From Fistulifera solaris (Eukaryota; Bacillariophyta; Bacillariophyceae; Naviculales; Stauroneidaceae), in contig AP026164.1 in assembly GCA_030295235.1 (NCBI GenBank), positions 1,674,001 through 1,738,000 of the forward strand: a DNA stretch of 64,000 nucleotides, in the 5' to 3' direction. This document shows positions 1-13,444 of this stretch, one piece after another. The notes under the pieces were generated by a model. The model was not told the DNA's origin. It made no database searches and saw nothing but the letters and a program-made list of their open reading frames with translations. Positions within the stretch are counted from its first letter, which is position 1. The number at the start of each line of letters is the position of its first letter. A program made the translations under genes and the position numbers.

Positions 1-264
1 GCTTGGCATTTGACCGCGTTGCACGCCATGACGATTGAAACCAAAAGCATGCTGTTGGCAATTTTTCTGTTACTGAGTAAGAGCGGAAGTATTAAAGACG
101 TTGCCGCGGCTATGGAAGCCGCACGCGTGGAAGAAGAATTCAACATTTCAAACTGGGGTCTCGTGGAAGGCCAGCATGATTATGATAGGCTTAACGCTTC
201 CATTCAGCTTCATGCGGCAATGCTACTGAAAGATTGTTTGGCGGCGGATAATTTTTCGTCATAA
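1..264 (+). CDS. ATP12: ATP12-type mitochondrial F1-ATPase assembly factor, C-terminal part
   Basis: The open frame enters from the left edge (codons GCT TGG CAT TTG...) and ends at TAA, so only the last ~87 residues are present. The stretch METKS-like (TIETKS), then ARVEEEF and NWGLVEGQHDYDRLN, is the conserved C-terminal signature of ATP12/ATPAF2 chaperones. These bind the F1 alpha subunit in the mitochondrial matrix before it joins the F1 ring. The N-terminal targeting region lies outside the window. The gene converges on the DUF1769 gene, whose stop is 64 bp away. Family assignment is firm; nothing can be said about its start or introns. Confidence 0.85.
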   Translation, partial: AWHLTALHAMTIETKSMLLAIFLLLSKSGSIKDVAAAMEAARVEEEFNISNWGLVEGQHDYDRLNASIQLHAAMLLKDCLAADNFSS

Positions 265-328
265 AGTACGACAGACTAGTAGTGTAGTCACTTTAATTCT
301 AGGTTAGTATAATCATAATGTGTGACCA

Positions 329-2220
329 TTAAGCCTGATCACTACGACGAGCATCTTCTACTAACATTTCGTGCCATATGTCAAAGGACCACAACCTTCG
401 CTCAAAATGCGTAGCCATGATTTGCAAGGGTTGTCCATCCAAAAGTTCTTGAAGTCGGATAGCGCCTAAAACGGAACCGAGTTCCACCGAAAACTCATCA
501 AAGTTGATGAGATGCTGAAGAAACTCAAATGTGTAAATTTTTGAACAATCCGTAACCGGTGTAGGACTGTTTTGCGAAAATAGTTTATCGAAAGCTTTCT
601 TCCGAAAGCGGGCTCGTTGCATGGAAGACGTAGCATTCGACGTTTTGCCAAGAAGCGTTTTCGACTCTTCCTCTGGTTCCGATTGTGGGGCGTCAATTTT
701 GGTCAGCGTCAATGAATCACTTTCCTCTACCACAAGGCACTGAGGAGTGCTGCCAAGGGGAGACATTGTAGAGGGATTTTTCGTGTCGATTTTGGCTTGC
801 AGCTGTGGGGCAAAAAAACTTAGAACCTTTAACGCCCCGTTCAACATCCACTTCGGAGGCAATTTTCCACACGGTCGACTGAGCTCAAATCCCGTGAGAC
901 ACTCAGTCCATCGAATATCCTTTCGAAAATGCCCACGAACGACAACTTGGTATCTACGGTTCATATTGGCAAAGTAGCCAATGGAGTCATCGTACTTTTG
1001 GGGCGTTGTTCCCTCGCTCTTTCTTAACCGAAGAAGCAAAGTTCCTTCAAAAGATCTGTGCAAAAGTCGGTCACTAAGCTTTCATCCGGTGTCTCATTCC
1101 CATTGTTAATAGGCAAAATCATACATTGGTCGCACATCATGACGTCGGGAGCATAACACGATCCTTCTGGCGATGATTCGGGAATTCCCCAATGTAACTT
1201 CAAATAAGTCGGCCATGTCAAAATTGATTTCTCGGCAGTCCATATGTATTCTGAGGATCCCGAAAATCGGATTCCTTTTATTTTCGTCCCACTTCCGGGT
1301 GTTGGGCGGAGCAGCAGCGGTCTCTGAGGCCAATGCTTCGGATCGAGCGCTGGTCTCGACTGCCTGCAGCAGACACACCGTTCTGATACGGATGGAAACC
1401 TTTCTAAATCTTCCGCAATCTCAATTTGTCCAGATGAATCCATTGTTTGTAAATGGATTAAAGTGCTATGTACATGTTGCTTTTTGGGTTTCGACGCGGG
1501 TGGTGGTGTTCCCTCGAGAATGTTATGACATCGGCTCTTGAACAGAGATTGCTGTAACGTCGATGGCGCCACCAAACGATCCCCCAAATCCGTGATATCG
1601 TCATCATCTTCGTCATCTCCCATCAACAAACTGGGTAATCCTTCTGCGAGTTGTGAAGCAAAGATACATTCAATAGACTCTTGTATTGTGGGATCATCCG
1701 GGAGAGTATTTTTTCTTTGATAAAGAGTATTCTCACCAACTGCATTAGATGATCCACATAGAAGTTCCAAGTAAGAATGCTGTAAAATAGCCGTCGCCCC
1801 GTTGAACGATGGTGCGTTTCGTATTTCGTCCTGACCCTTTGTATTGTCGTCGTTTCGATCTCCGGAAACTTTCGCTGTAGGAACGATCGTCGTCCGCATC
1901 ATGGCATCCGTCAAGTCTTTTTCAGTGTCTTCGGTCGAGCTCGTTTCTGCATCGATGCGTATACTGTGACGACTACTACTTCCACTTTTTCGTCTTCTCC
2001 ACGAACGCTTCATAGTTGGCGGTGAGGGGGTTTCCTTGGGTCGGAAAAATACGAAAGAACGCCGGATCTGTCCGCGTTTCTTCGTAGAAGGTATGGTATT
2101 GTTCTCGATGGTTGTACGAGAGCTATGATTGCTCTCTTCGGAGTCCACCACCATTGTTTTGTTGATCAAAAGAAATTGAATGCTGTGCTTGCTTTTTTTG
2201 CCTTCGACGCTTTCTTGCAT
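329..2220 (-). CDS. DUF1769 domain protein with long N-terminal extension (one frame break)
   Basis: Two overlapping minus-strand frames form one gene. The upstream part (~398 codons) has a Ser/Arg/Asp-rich, low-complexity N-terminus and then PLLLRPTPGSGT, a Cys pair (CDQC) and PINNGNETPDESLV. The downstream part continues FEGTLLLRLR, NRRYQVVVRGHF, CGKLPPKW and STMSPLGSTPQ, which is the DUF1769 pattern. The shift falls at a T4 run on the coding strand (1049-1052): one more T would restore DLFEGTLL. A sequencing deletion, a real mutation or -1 slippage could all explain it; since many genes here show the same thing, sequencing error is likeliest. Function unknown. The start at 2220 is the first ATG; ATG 2154 is an alternative. 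Confidence 0.65.
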
Positions 2221-2668
2221 TTTTTTTTAGTTTGCGGAAACGAGCTTCGTAGTAGTACTTCGTAGTCGAGCTGTCGTCTTGTTGTCCGTTGTGATTTCTT
2301 AGACTGTAAGTGATTGTCCCTTTCCGTCTTGATTTTCCGTTGTGTATCCATTGTACAGCCCAACGTCGATTTACAAAAGCAAGCCAGCGCACCTCGTTCC
2401 GCTGAGAAACACGAGGAGTCAGTCATTCACGAATTCACAGCTCCGTACGTCACAAACCCGTGGAGCCGCACATTCGTGCGACGCCCGGGTACCAGTACCA
2501 GTAGGTGCTGATGCGTGATGCTTGTAAATTGGTTCACGAATGGGAGTCCCGCTTCCTTCACACTGATGAAAGTGGTGAAGTGGAAGTGAGAACAAGGCGT
2601 TGCAGCGAAATGCAACAACAACGACCGCGTGTTGCAAAATTATGCGTTCCATAAAACTATCAACTACA

Positions 2669-3557
2669 ATGAAGTTATTTGCTACCTTGTTACTCCCGAT
2701 TGCAACTTCGGCATTTTCGGCCTATTCTCCGCAGTCGTCCATTGTGAACAGCATGATTAGTTCCAAATGGACCATGATGCCCGACGAACCCCAGCCGGAG
2801 GTATGTTTTGGTTTTTCAATCAATATTTTGTGAGTTATCAATTCCCTTCTGCAAATGTTCCACTCACTTCTTGATTGTGTTACTTTTCTATTAATACTGG
2901 GTGGTAGGTGGATCCTCGTCGCAAGGACCCTGACGACAAGCCTCCCACAAATCCTGTGCGAATGCCCATGATTGATACCGAAAAAGGACAAATGGATGTT
3001 ATTTCTCGTCTTTTAAAAGATCGAATTCTGCTTCTAGGACAGGGTGTTGATGATGAAGTTGCTAATGTTTTGGTGGCGCAGCTTCTTTACTTAGCCAACG
3101 AAGATCCCAAGAAAGATATTACCCTGTACATTAATTCGCCGGGTGGAAGTGTTTCGGCGGGTATGGCGATTTACGATACTATGCAATACGTTCCGTGTGA
3201 TGTATCGACGGTGTGCTTCGGTATGGCGGCGAGTATGGGAGCCTTCTTGTTGGGTGCCGGCGCGAAAGGTAAACGGCGAGCGCTGCCCAACTCGCGAATC
3301 ATGATTCATCAACCTTTGGGTGGGGCGCAAGGTCAGGCAGCGGATATTGAAATCCAAGCCAAGGAGATTCTCTTCATTCGTGAGGTGTTGAATACTTACA
3401 TTGCGGACTACTGTGGTCAGCCGAAAGACAAGATTGAGGCGGACTGTGATCGTGATTTTTCATGACTCCCGAAGAGGCTGTTGACTACGGAATCATTGAT
3501 GAAGTCGTTAAAACCAAGACGTCTCACATAACCAAACCTCCGATGCCTGTCCTATAA
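2669..3557 (+). CDS. clpP: ClpP serine protease subunit, plastid-targeted
   Basis: Exon 1 is 2669-2800 and exon 2 is 2908-3557, split by a 107-bp GT-AG intron. The N-terminus [18 protein letters not shown] is a signal peptide with the diatom plastid motif TSAFSA, so this is a nuclear gene for a plastid Clp protease core subunit. Family marks: [12 protein letters not shown], the oxyanion loop [10 protein letters not shown], catalytic Ser in [11 protein letters not shown], catalytic His in MIHQPLGG, and an Asp further on. The frame breaks at a T5 run (3456-3460). One more T gives the usual [11 protein letters not shown] and the protein then runs through YGIIDEVV to TAA at 3555. Expected length ~260 aa, typical for a precursor. 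ATG 2642 is an alternative start. Confidence 0.9.
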
Positions 3558-3777
3558 GAGAACGAATAGCGAGTAGTTGAAACTAAAAAAATTAACGAGA
3601 TCTCCATTAGTTGACTCCGATTGGGTTTGAAAGTAGGTACTTGAGAGATTGTAGTGATGAATCCGTCTTCGCATTCTCTATGAAAGGAGAATAGGTGACG
3701 AACAGCTATGCGTGACGACAAAAGCTAGAATTAAGAACATTTTATCGCTAAAATACCAAATACTCGTACGAGAGGAT

Positions 3778-5013
3778 TTAGTATACCTCAACGTGCCACT
3801 GCTTCTTGGCCTTGAGCTCCTTGACCCACTCCTCGTAGTCAATGTTCTTGCTCTCGGCAACCCCCTTGAGCATATCCTGGATTCCAGGCATCATACCCTT
3901 AAGACCGCAGAAGTAGATGTGGGCACCGTTGTCGAGCTTGGTGAAAATCTCGTCAGCATACTCCTCAACCTTGTCTTGGACGTACATCTTACCACCCTTC
4001 TTGTTCTCCTGTTCTCGGCTCAAGGCGTAGTCGAGACGGAAGTTGTTGGGGAACTTCTTCTTCACCTCTTGAAGCTCATCGTCGTAAAGAAGGGCATCCG
4101 AATTGGCAACACCCATGAAAAGCCAAGCAGTGCCTTTGTAGGCGTTGGCGGCGGGGGTGTCTTCGAAGAAAAGACGGCGGATGAAACCACGGTAGGGGGC
4201 AATTCCTGTACCGGTGGCCACCATGATCAAGTCGGTGTTGGGGTTCTCCTCAGGGATAAGCATAACTTTTCCGGCGGGTCCAGTCATTTGAATTTCATCA
4301 CCCGGCTTGGTGTCGCACAAGAAGTTGGAGCAAATACCCTTCTTGGCGGGGTCCTCGGCCTTGAGCTCCGGGCACCAGTAAGTGGCACGACGAACGCAAA
4401 GACTTCCAGTCTTTCCGGTCATGTCATCACCGTATCGGGAAGAGGCGATCGAGTAAAGACGGACACTGTGGGGCTTTCCGTCCTTTTCACGCACACCCGG
4501 GGGGATGACACCCCATGATTGTCCCTCCCAGTAAGGAAAGTCACCATTGTGGTCGATAATGATGTGGCAGGTCTCACCGGTAGCCTTGGGTCCAACGATG
4601 CGCTTGGTGGAGACAACCTTTCCAGTGAAAGGAGCCTTGTTCTTGTACACATTGACAGGAACAGTCGATTGATCCCAATAAGGCTCAGCCTCAAGGAAAT
4701 CTTGCTTTCCGGCCAACGAAGTGCTGTAAAGCGAGCGACCGAAAAAATGAAAAAAGGGGGGAAACACGCGTGAGAAAAAGGCCTATTATCATAGCCAACG
4801 AGACTTTTACTACGCAAATAAATAAATTTTCGATTGATTGAGAGCTACGGACACGTTTCTTCAAAGACCCTCCGCGAAGCGATCTTTCGGTCGCGTGCTT
4901 CGTCGGTAAGTGACACACCGGTCGGAGAAAGATACTCACCCGAACGCAGGCTTGGTGCTAGGGGCAAACGCAGCAGCTGATGCAACACAGGCAGCGAAAA
5001 TAGCAGTCTTCAT
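3778..5013 (-). CDS. petH: Ferredoxin-NADP+ reductase, plastid
   Basis: Exon 1 is 4940-5013 (24 codons plus 2 nt) and exon 2 is 3778-4723; the 216-bp intron has GTGAGT and TTTACAG ends, and phases match. Exon 1 encodes a signal peptide ending in AAAFAP, so the enzyme goes to the plastid, where it passes electrons from photosystem I ferredoxin to NADP+. Visible marks: FAD-binding [30 protein letters not shown]-binding [10 protein letters not shown] and [21 protein letters not shown], and the terminal Tyr of WHVEVY that stacks on the flavin. About 339 aa including the targeting peptide, normal for the family. The frame is intact. It converges on clpP. Confidence 0.95.
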
Positions 5014-5361
5014 CTTGTTGAAAGATACTATTGCAAACCAAAGGATTAAAAATGTGTTGCAGTATAACAGACGAGTTTGTTGTCGTTTACTACTTGGCGT
5101 TTGAGGTGACCAACGTCACTGAGGACGACCTGTCGACCACGTACTTGTTGAAAGAGCTCTTTTTCCACAGAAAAATGCCATAGTCGACCGGCCTTCGTCA
5201 GTCGTCCGTCCATCTGGATCTAGGCGCTTGTGAACGGATCCGCGCTCGAGAATTGTCATCGTCACACATTCTCTCGTACCGGTATTGATGCTAACGCCAT
5301 TCAGTCCAAATGAGGCGTGGAAGTTTTCGAATTAGAAATTACTTTTGTTACGGAGTATTTT

Positions 5362-8100
<2,739 letters not shown>

Positions 8101-8911
8101 TTTGTCTTGAAATGTCTTCCTTTTCCTTGGCGGTTTCTTGTATTGAATCAAACTTCTGATTTCCAGCTACAAGAACTGAAAAGACTTTTATTCTTCCGCG
8201 TCTTCACTCTAGCTTGATGGTGAGTTCTCTTTTCGTCTTTTCAATGGAAATCAAGGAAAATTGACGTTGTTGAACGCCGAGTAAGAGTGAGCGAAAGACT
8301 TCAACTTCATCCGTTTGACGTCGTCCGTCGTTTGTTGTTCGTTGTTTTCTCCAACACATGACCAAGCAGTCCCGAATGGAGGAGCAAGTTACACGTTACA
8401 AGTGGGCAGTAATCGTTTAAGTGTCCCTTACGAAGTCTTTAAGCCAAACTTCTAATCGCTTCCAGTCTACGTAGACGTATTAAACGAATGAACTCGTAAG
8501 GAAGAAACTCAATGCGAACTTAATGAGTTGCTACTGCTGAAACATCATTATTCGGTTGCTCGTTGGAGGTCGGGGCGGATATCTTAAAGCATTCAGCAAA
8601 ACCTAAAAATTAGAAGCAGTGCACAAGGCACAAGTGCTTAGCAAATCGTTTCACGCGCCATAAGCATTGCACGAGAACAAGAAAATCTCAAACTAATTCA
8701 TCATTTTATTTTACATCTGTTGGTCTCAAATACATTACTCCAAAAAACCAGCATGTTCATAGCATCATAGTATCAGCACATTTTCATCGTCGAAAGTGAA
8801 AGCGTGTGATTCTCTGTATTCAAAAAGGTAGCGTGTCAAAACTGTTCGCCTGAACGTCGGAGAGCACTCAACACACCAAGGAGTTGCTCTCGTCGCGCGA
8901 AGTGCTATCGT
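8101..8911. other. Intergenic, no gene seen
   Basis: This 811-bp stretch between the GluRS start and the 3' end of the small orphan gene has no convincing open frame on either strand. It must hold the GluRS promoter. It is moderately AT-rich; no tRNA cloverleaf or repeat was recognised. Confidence 0.5.
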
Positions 8912-9216
8912 TTAGACAAACAAGGGAAAGCGCGACCCCAAAAGAGATTGAAAAGGTTCTCCCTGTCTCATCCTACGAAGCTGATTCTCGGACTCTTCCT
9001 GATCACGGCGGTACTTCTCCTGAACTTGAAAACGCCGCAGGTCATGCTGATCGTAAAAAGGGCGCGCTTCAGTGCAGGCTCCAACGGAGGCACCTCGAAG
9101 CTCGTTACGTCCTCCGAAAACGACACATTCTGTCGCTTTTGATTCGTTTCGACGTGTGATGATGTTTGAGAAAAAGAGGTTTGAGAGTTGTCTTCCGTGT
9201 AACGATGGTTTGCCAT
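8912..9216 (-). CDS. Small diatom-type orphan protein (one frame break)
   Basis: Two overlapping minus frames join into ~101 residues: MANHRYTEDNSQ, then NVSFSEDVTSFEVPPLEP, then LFYDQHDLRRFQVQEKYRR. An acidic 'VxFxxxV' segment followed by an aromatic-Asp-hydrophobic-RRF segment recurs in diatom hypothetical proteins as I recall them, so the second half looks conserved. The frame changes at an A5 run of the plus strand (9055-9059); one extra base gives ALKRALFYDQHDLRRF. The start at 9216 is a guess, since the open frame extends to 9375. No domain of known function and no targeting signal. Confidence 0.4.
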
Positions 9217-9683
9217 GTCGGGTGGTCTTGAATTTTTTATGCGTGCACCTCGATGAGAAGTTGAAGAGAGGCACAAACGCAATCGCCCGGGAAAACGAAA
9301 CGTAAAACGTTCTCCCTTCATATTCTTCCACACAGGATGCCACGATCGGATGGTTCGCCGAAAAGTAGTTTCCACTTACGTCCACAAAATTCGCATTCGT
9401 ACTTTGTCTTCCTGTCAAAAGTTCACGAGTCATATTCTACACTGACTTTTTGTGTAGACTCAACGGAAACCGTCACAAAACTCCGTTGGAAGTTTGACAA
9501 CTTCTTCTTTGACCCTTTGAAAACTTTATGTCGCACAGGTTTTGCGCGAAAAAGGTTGATGCAGATAATGATTTATTTTCGCAAACATTGAGATGGGATT
9601 TTTGGCAAGGTTTGAGTGATTTGAATCCGCCACGCATCCAATAAATAAGACTACAATCTCATAGTCATGGTAATCAGCGTTGT

Positions 9684-9708
9684 CCATGACTGAAAAATAC
9701 AGTCGTGG
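9684..9708. repeat. Short hairpin repeat, copy 1
   Basis: CCATGACTG and CAGTCGTGG flank a 7-base A-rich loop. The arms pair with one G-T mismatch, which would be a G-U pair in RNA. Confidence 0.5.
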
Positions 9709-9903
9709 CGAAAGGTCGTCTGCACTTTGAGCCTATAGAAACATTGGAGATATCGGTTTCCGCAGCATTCAGCTTTCGATGTAAAAAAATTGATGCGCAT
9801 TGTCAATGATAATAATGGGATTGTACTGTGACACAGGCAAGTTTAAGTAACCAAGGCAACGAGGTTAATTAGCAAAGCAGTCTGGCTCGGAAGAACATTG
9901 ATT

Positions 9904-9925
9904 CATGACTGAAATGCAGTCGTGG
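9904..9925. repeat. Short hairpin repeat, copy 2
   Basis: CATGACTG and CAGTCGTG flank a 5-base loop, with the same arms as the copy 220 bp upstream. A right-arm half copy, TGCAGTCGTGGCA, follows at 9963-9975. Confidence 0.5.
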
Positions 9926-10275
9926 CAGGGATTCGATTCTTTAAATTCCAGCCATTTTTTAATGCAGTCGTGGCATACAGTAACTGTTGATGAAAGCGAA
10001 CCACGTTTCGTTTGCGCTAACGCCCAGGCCGACAGTACAAAGTCAAACGAGTATAATTATAACTTTTTCGTAACAATTGGTAGTGAGACTGGGATAGTAG
10101 ATCATCACAGCTGCTTTGCAGAGATGAAACTAACCAAGGAAACCATACAGCCGTGAGCTTTGCCGAGTAAAAGATCAGCTTTCAAGCGGGCGTGGTTGTT
10201 ATTCATCTAAATTTGTGGATTTAAAAAACCGCTAAACTATATTCCTCGTTATCAGTGCTAAATCAGTTGTCGCAG

Positions 10276-11082
10276 TTACCCACTCGATTGGCCATTCCAT
10301 TTGTTGATATAAGCCGTAATACCCGGAAACGCGCTTTTCAAGAATTGTTTGCCTTGCAACCACACAGCGCGAGGGTGATCCAGTGCTGGTCTGGCATCGA
10401 CGTAAGGAATGGGGGGCATATTCGGGTCGGGATTGGGAAGGTAGTAGTAATCAATCACGTAGCGGTGTTGTTCTTGGCTACCTGGATGCTGAACATACCA
10501 ATCATGACGATCGAACGGCGGATCATACATTCGCAGGACCTTCGACAAGAAGAACGCTTTGGGTGATATATCCTTTGGCCGGCCCATGAAACGCGCCAAA
10601 AGCAATTCATCTGAACTTTCCCATTCTTGAATGTTTCGCCAAGTGCGTTCATTGATGTGGTTGTGAATTTGCAGCACGGTGGGAATCGAGTCCTCCGGGA
10701 TGTTGCTCCAACCTTTTCTTCGCATAGCATTATAAAATTGTTGTTCCGACGGATACACCCATTTGTTGTCCTTATTGCTGCTCGAGTCTTCGGTCTGATG
10801 ACGAGGGATATCATCATTCGTTCCCCGCATGATGCTAGACACTTGTCGCGACGTTGAAAGAAGAATTTTTTGATCCGGGTGGGGACTTTGAGCATGTCGA
10901 GCAGCTTCTTCTAAAGACGCAAAGGTCGGCGACTTGCAACCCTCGGGAAGCGCCTCCGACGGAGGCGAGTCGTTGCCGTTCGTTCCACCCAACCAGCCCC
11001 AAAACGAAAAAGTCCCTGAATCACTACCGCCGTCGTGCTTCACGGGACATCTACTGCTGTTGTCTGATTGTTCGGCACTCAT
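10276..11082 (-). CDS. HCCS: Holocytochrome c synthase (cytochrome c heme lyase)
   Basis: This is an intact 268-aa frame, the length of the human enzyme. It attaches heme to the CXXCH motif of apocytochrome c in the mitochondrial intermembrane space. Visible marks: the heme-regulatory CPV motif (CPVKHDG) near residue 16, then WVYPSEQQFYNAMRRKGW, the heme-ligand His region VLQIHNHINERTW, PFDRHDWYVQ, RYVIDYYYLP and PYVDARPALD. The start is taken at ATG 11082, the first in-frame ATG. It is divergent from mitochondrial malate dehydrogenase, with 404 bp between starts, so the two may share regulation. Confidence 0.95.
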   Translation of the reverse strand: MSAEQSDNSSRCPVKHDGGSDSGTFSFWGWLGGTNGNDSPPSEALPEGCKSPTFASLEEAARHAQSPHPDQKILLSTSRQVSSIMRGTNDDIPRHQTEDSSSNKDNKWVYPSEQQFYNAMRRKGWSNIPEDSIPTVLQIHNHINERTWRNIQEWESSDELLLARFMGRPKDISPKAFFLSKVLRMYDPPFDRHDWYVQHPGSQEQHRYVIDYYYLPNPDPNMPPIPYVDARPALDHPRAVWLQGKQFLKSAFPGITAYINKWNGQSSG

Positions 11083-11486
11083 TTCTGTCCGCAAAAAATA
11101 TAAATTCGACCATTAGGTGAAACCATGGGTTTTTGGTTGTGGAAAAAATTACGCAAAAACGGCGAAAACGCGGACGAAACGTTGCCTCGTGACTGGAAGT
11201 CCAGTCGTGATAACCGATGTTGATAGCGAAGTTGCTGCGTCACAACCGACGGTACTCCCAACTTTGCAGTCAAATGTTAGGTGTCTCCTGACTCTATAGT
11301 AATAGCTACCGCTACGACTGATGACCCCTGGATTTCTCCTTCGCCAGCAAAAAAGCCGGACTGCACGCGCAAAGATCTTCGCGTTTCGGCTTTTCCGTTC
11401 GGAACACAAAAAACAAAAAAAAGCCATCACTACCAAGTATCGCCTTCTTGCTGACGCCAAGTCATTAATTAAGTCAACCATCCAGT
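11083..11486. promoter_or_regulatory. Divergent promoter region HCCS / MDH
   Basis: This 404-bp intergenic stretch separates two head-to-head mitochondrial genes. No open frame in it is convincing. Its promoter role is inferred from the gene arrangement only. Confidence 0.5.
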
Positions 11487-12666
11487 ATGTTTGTGTCTCG
11501 TGCCGCTGTTTCTAGAGTCATGTCTGCATCCGCGCGTTCCATGTCAACCAAGGTGGCGGTGTTGGGCGCGGCGGGAGGCATTGGACAGCCTCTTTCAATG
11601 TTACTCAAGTTGAGTTCGGCCGTCGATGAACTTTCTTGTTACGACGTTCGAGGCAGTCCAGGAGTTGCTGCCGATCTCAGTCATGTACGTTAAAATTCTT
11701 TAACTGTTCTGGAAATCGCTCAATTTCTGACGCTTCCTCGTTTGCTACGCAGATCCCGACGAAAGCGTCCGTCAAGGGATATTTGGGGGCCAGTGAAGGG
11801 CAAGAAGAGGAGTTGGGCAAGGCTTTGACGGGTGCTAGTGTTGTTGTTATCCCGGCGGGAGTTCCAAGAAAGCCTGGAATGACACGTGACGACCTTTTCA
11901 ACGTAAGTTTGTGGATTCGTTAGTCCGTCGAACGAACGCTTTCACGGCATGTGCGTATTCTACATGGTAACTCTCACATTATCATCAACAAACAACATAC
12001 AAATAGATCAATGCAGGAATCGTAAAAACTCTTGTTGAGGGATGTGCTGAGCACTGCCCTGATGCGCTAATTGCCATCATTAGCAACCCTGTCAACTCGA
12101 CCGTCCCCATCGCTGCCGAGATTTTGAAAGCAAAGGGCGTTTACAACCCAAAGAAACTGTGTGGTGTCACTACTCTGGATGTGATTCGGGCCAATACGTT
12201 TGTAGGTTCCCATTTGCAGAAGGATCCTGCCACCATCGATGTCCCGGTCATTGGAGGACACGCCGGCATCACCATTCTTCCCTTGTTTTCACAAGTGCCC
12301 GGTTTCACTGCGACAGATGAAGAGTTGGAAGCATTGACCGTACGCACTCAGTTTGGTGGAGATGAAGTTGTCAAGGCCAAGGCTGGGGCGGGAAGTGCCA
12401 CGCTTTCGATGGCCTATGCCGGCTTTATCTTTGCGGAGAACGTAGTCAAAGCCATGAAAGGAGAAGAGTGCGTTCAATGTGCGTTTGTAGAATCAAGCCT
12501 CACGGATGCTCGTTTCTTTGCGAGTCCCTGCAAATTTGGTCTCAACGGTGTGGAGGAGGTACTTCCGTTCGGGCAGTTGAGTGCCTACGAGAAGGGCTGG
12601 TTCGACAAAATGATGCCCGACCTGAAAGCTCAGATTCAAAAGGGTATTGAGTTTGCCGCAAAGTAA
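11487..12666 (+). CDS. MDH: Malate dehydrogenase, mitochondrial
   Basis: Exons are 11487-11684, 11753-11902 and 12007-12666. Both introns (68 and 104 bp) are GT-AG and phase 0, giving 335 aa. An Arg/Ser-rich presequence ([19 protein letters not shown]) precedes the Rossmann motif [13 protein letters not shown]. Other marks: the mobile active-site loop [25 protein letters not shown], substrate-binding [12 protein letters not shown], the catalytic His in GGHAG and [13 protein letters not shown]. This is the NAD-dependent LDH/MDH family enzyme of the TCA cycle, interconverting malate and oxaloacetate. The frame is clean. The next gene downstream on the same strand is CPSase, also mitochondrial. 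Confidence 0.95.
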
Positions 12667-13444
12667 TTCTTCCATCAAAGTGACAATGAAACTAGCTCGT
12701 CTACTTTCGCATCCTTATCTTATTCGTACCGTTATTCTTTATTTGCACCCTATTGGTCTTTATCAGTATAAGAGGGGGGAATGAGAATGAAACGAATCAT
12801 GAAGCATTCCTCGCTACGTACGACCACAGACACGACGCGGCTGCCGCCAATCGTTCTGTCGTTCTCCACAAAAGAAGAAACTGAAAGGTTGGGGTGTATC
12901 ATTATTATTTTTTGAAAATGCGCCCATTTGACGTCAGAAAGCTGATCCTTTTGCCATACAAAGAACTTGTTCCACGTCAAACATCGTCAGTGAAACGACA
13001 ATTGACGTCATCCTTTCTCATTGCCGGCTTAGAGACACGTTCGAAGTTCCAAGGATGATATCCGGGTCTTTTGTGTTCATCAGTTCTTGTAGTTATACTC
13101 GGAATCTTTGTTGGATGTCTGACAGTAATTGATCTACAATGGAATAGATAGAAAAAGGCTACACCTTGTTCAACGATATGTTGCAACGAATCGTAGCGGT
13201 TTACAAACACTTCTTTTTTCGTTCCTTCGCTTTTTTTTGAAAAAGGATCCGCACCATGTTTTGGGAGAATTTGGAGAAAGTCGGATCTACTCCTTTTTTT
13301 ACAAAAGACGTGGTGGAAAGCATCTTGCAATTGCACTTTTTTTGCTTTCAGGAAGTAAAGAAAGTGTTGACACTTTTATTCTAGAAACAAAAATAACATC
13401 TTGAAACAAATTTTAGCTTGAATATCAGGAAGTTGAACAAGAAA
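12667..13444. other. Intergenic, no gene seen
   Basis: This 778-bp interval between MDH and CPSase has only short, unconvincing open frames. T-rich runs near 13215-13300 are the only visible feature. It holds the MDH 3' end and the CPSase promoter. Confidence 0.5.

Larger units (their letters stand above)
9217..10275. other. Intergenic with repeated short hairpin motif
   Basis: About 1.06 kb without a credible gene. It contains two small inverted repeats built on CATGACTG/CAGTCGTG and a third half copy (9963-9975). Open frames here are short and lack coding character. Confidence 0.5.

Noticed and set aside
329-2220. Programmed -1 frameshifting in the DUF1769 gene (T4 run) and similar sites
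   Set aside because: The same kind of break occurs in about a dozen unrelated genes, including +1 changes, and no shared slippery heptamer or downstream structure is evident. Sequencing error explains all of them.
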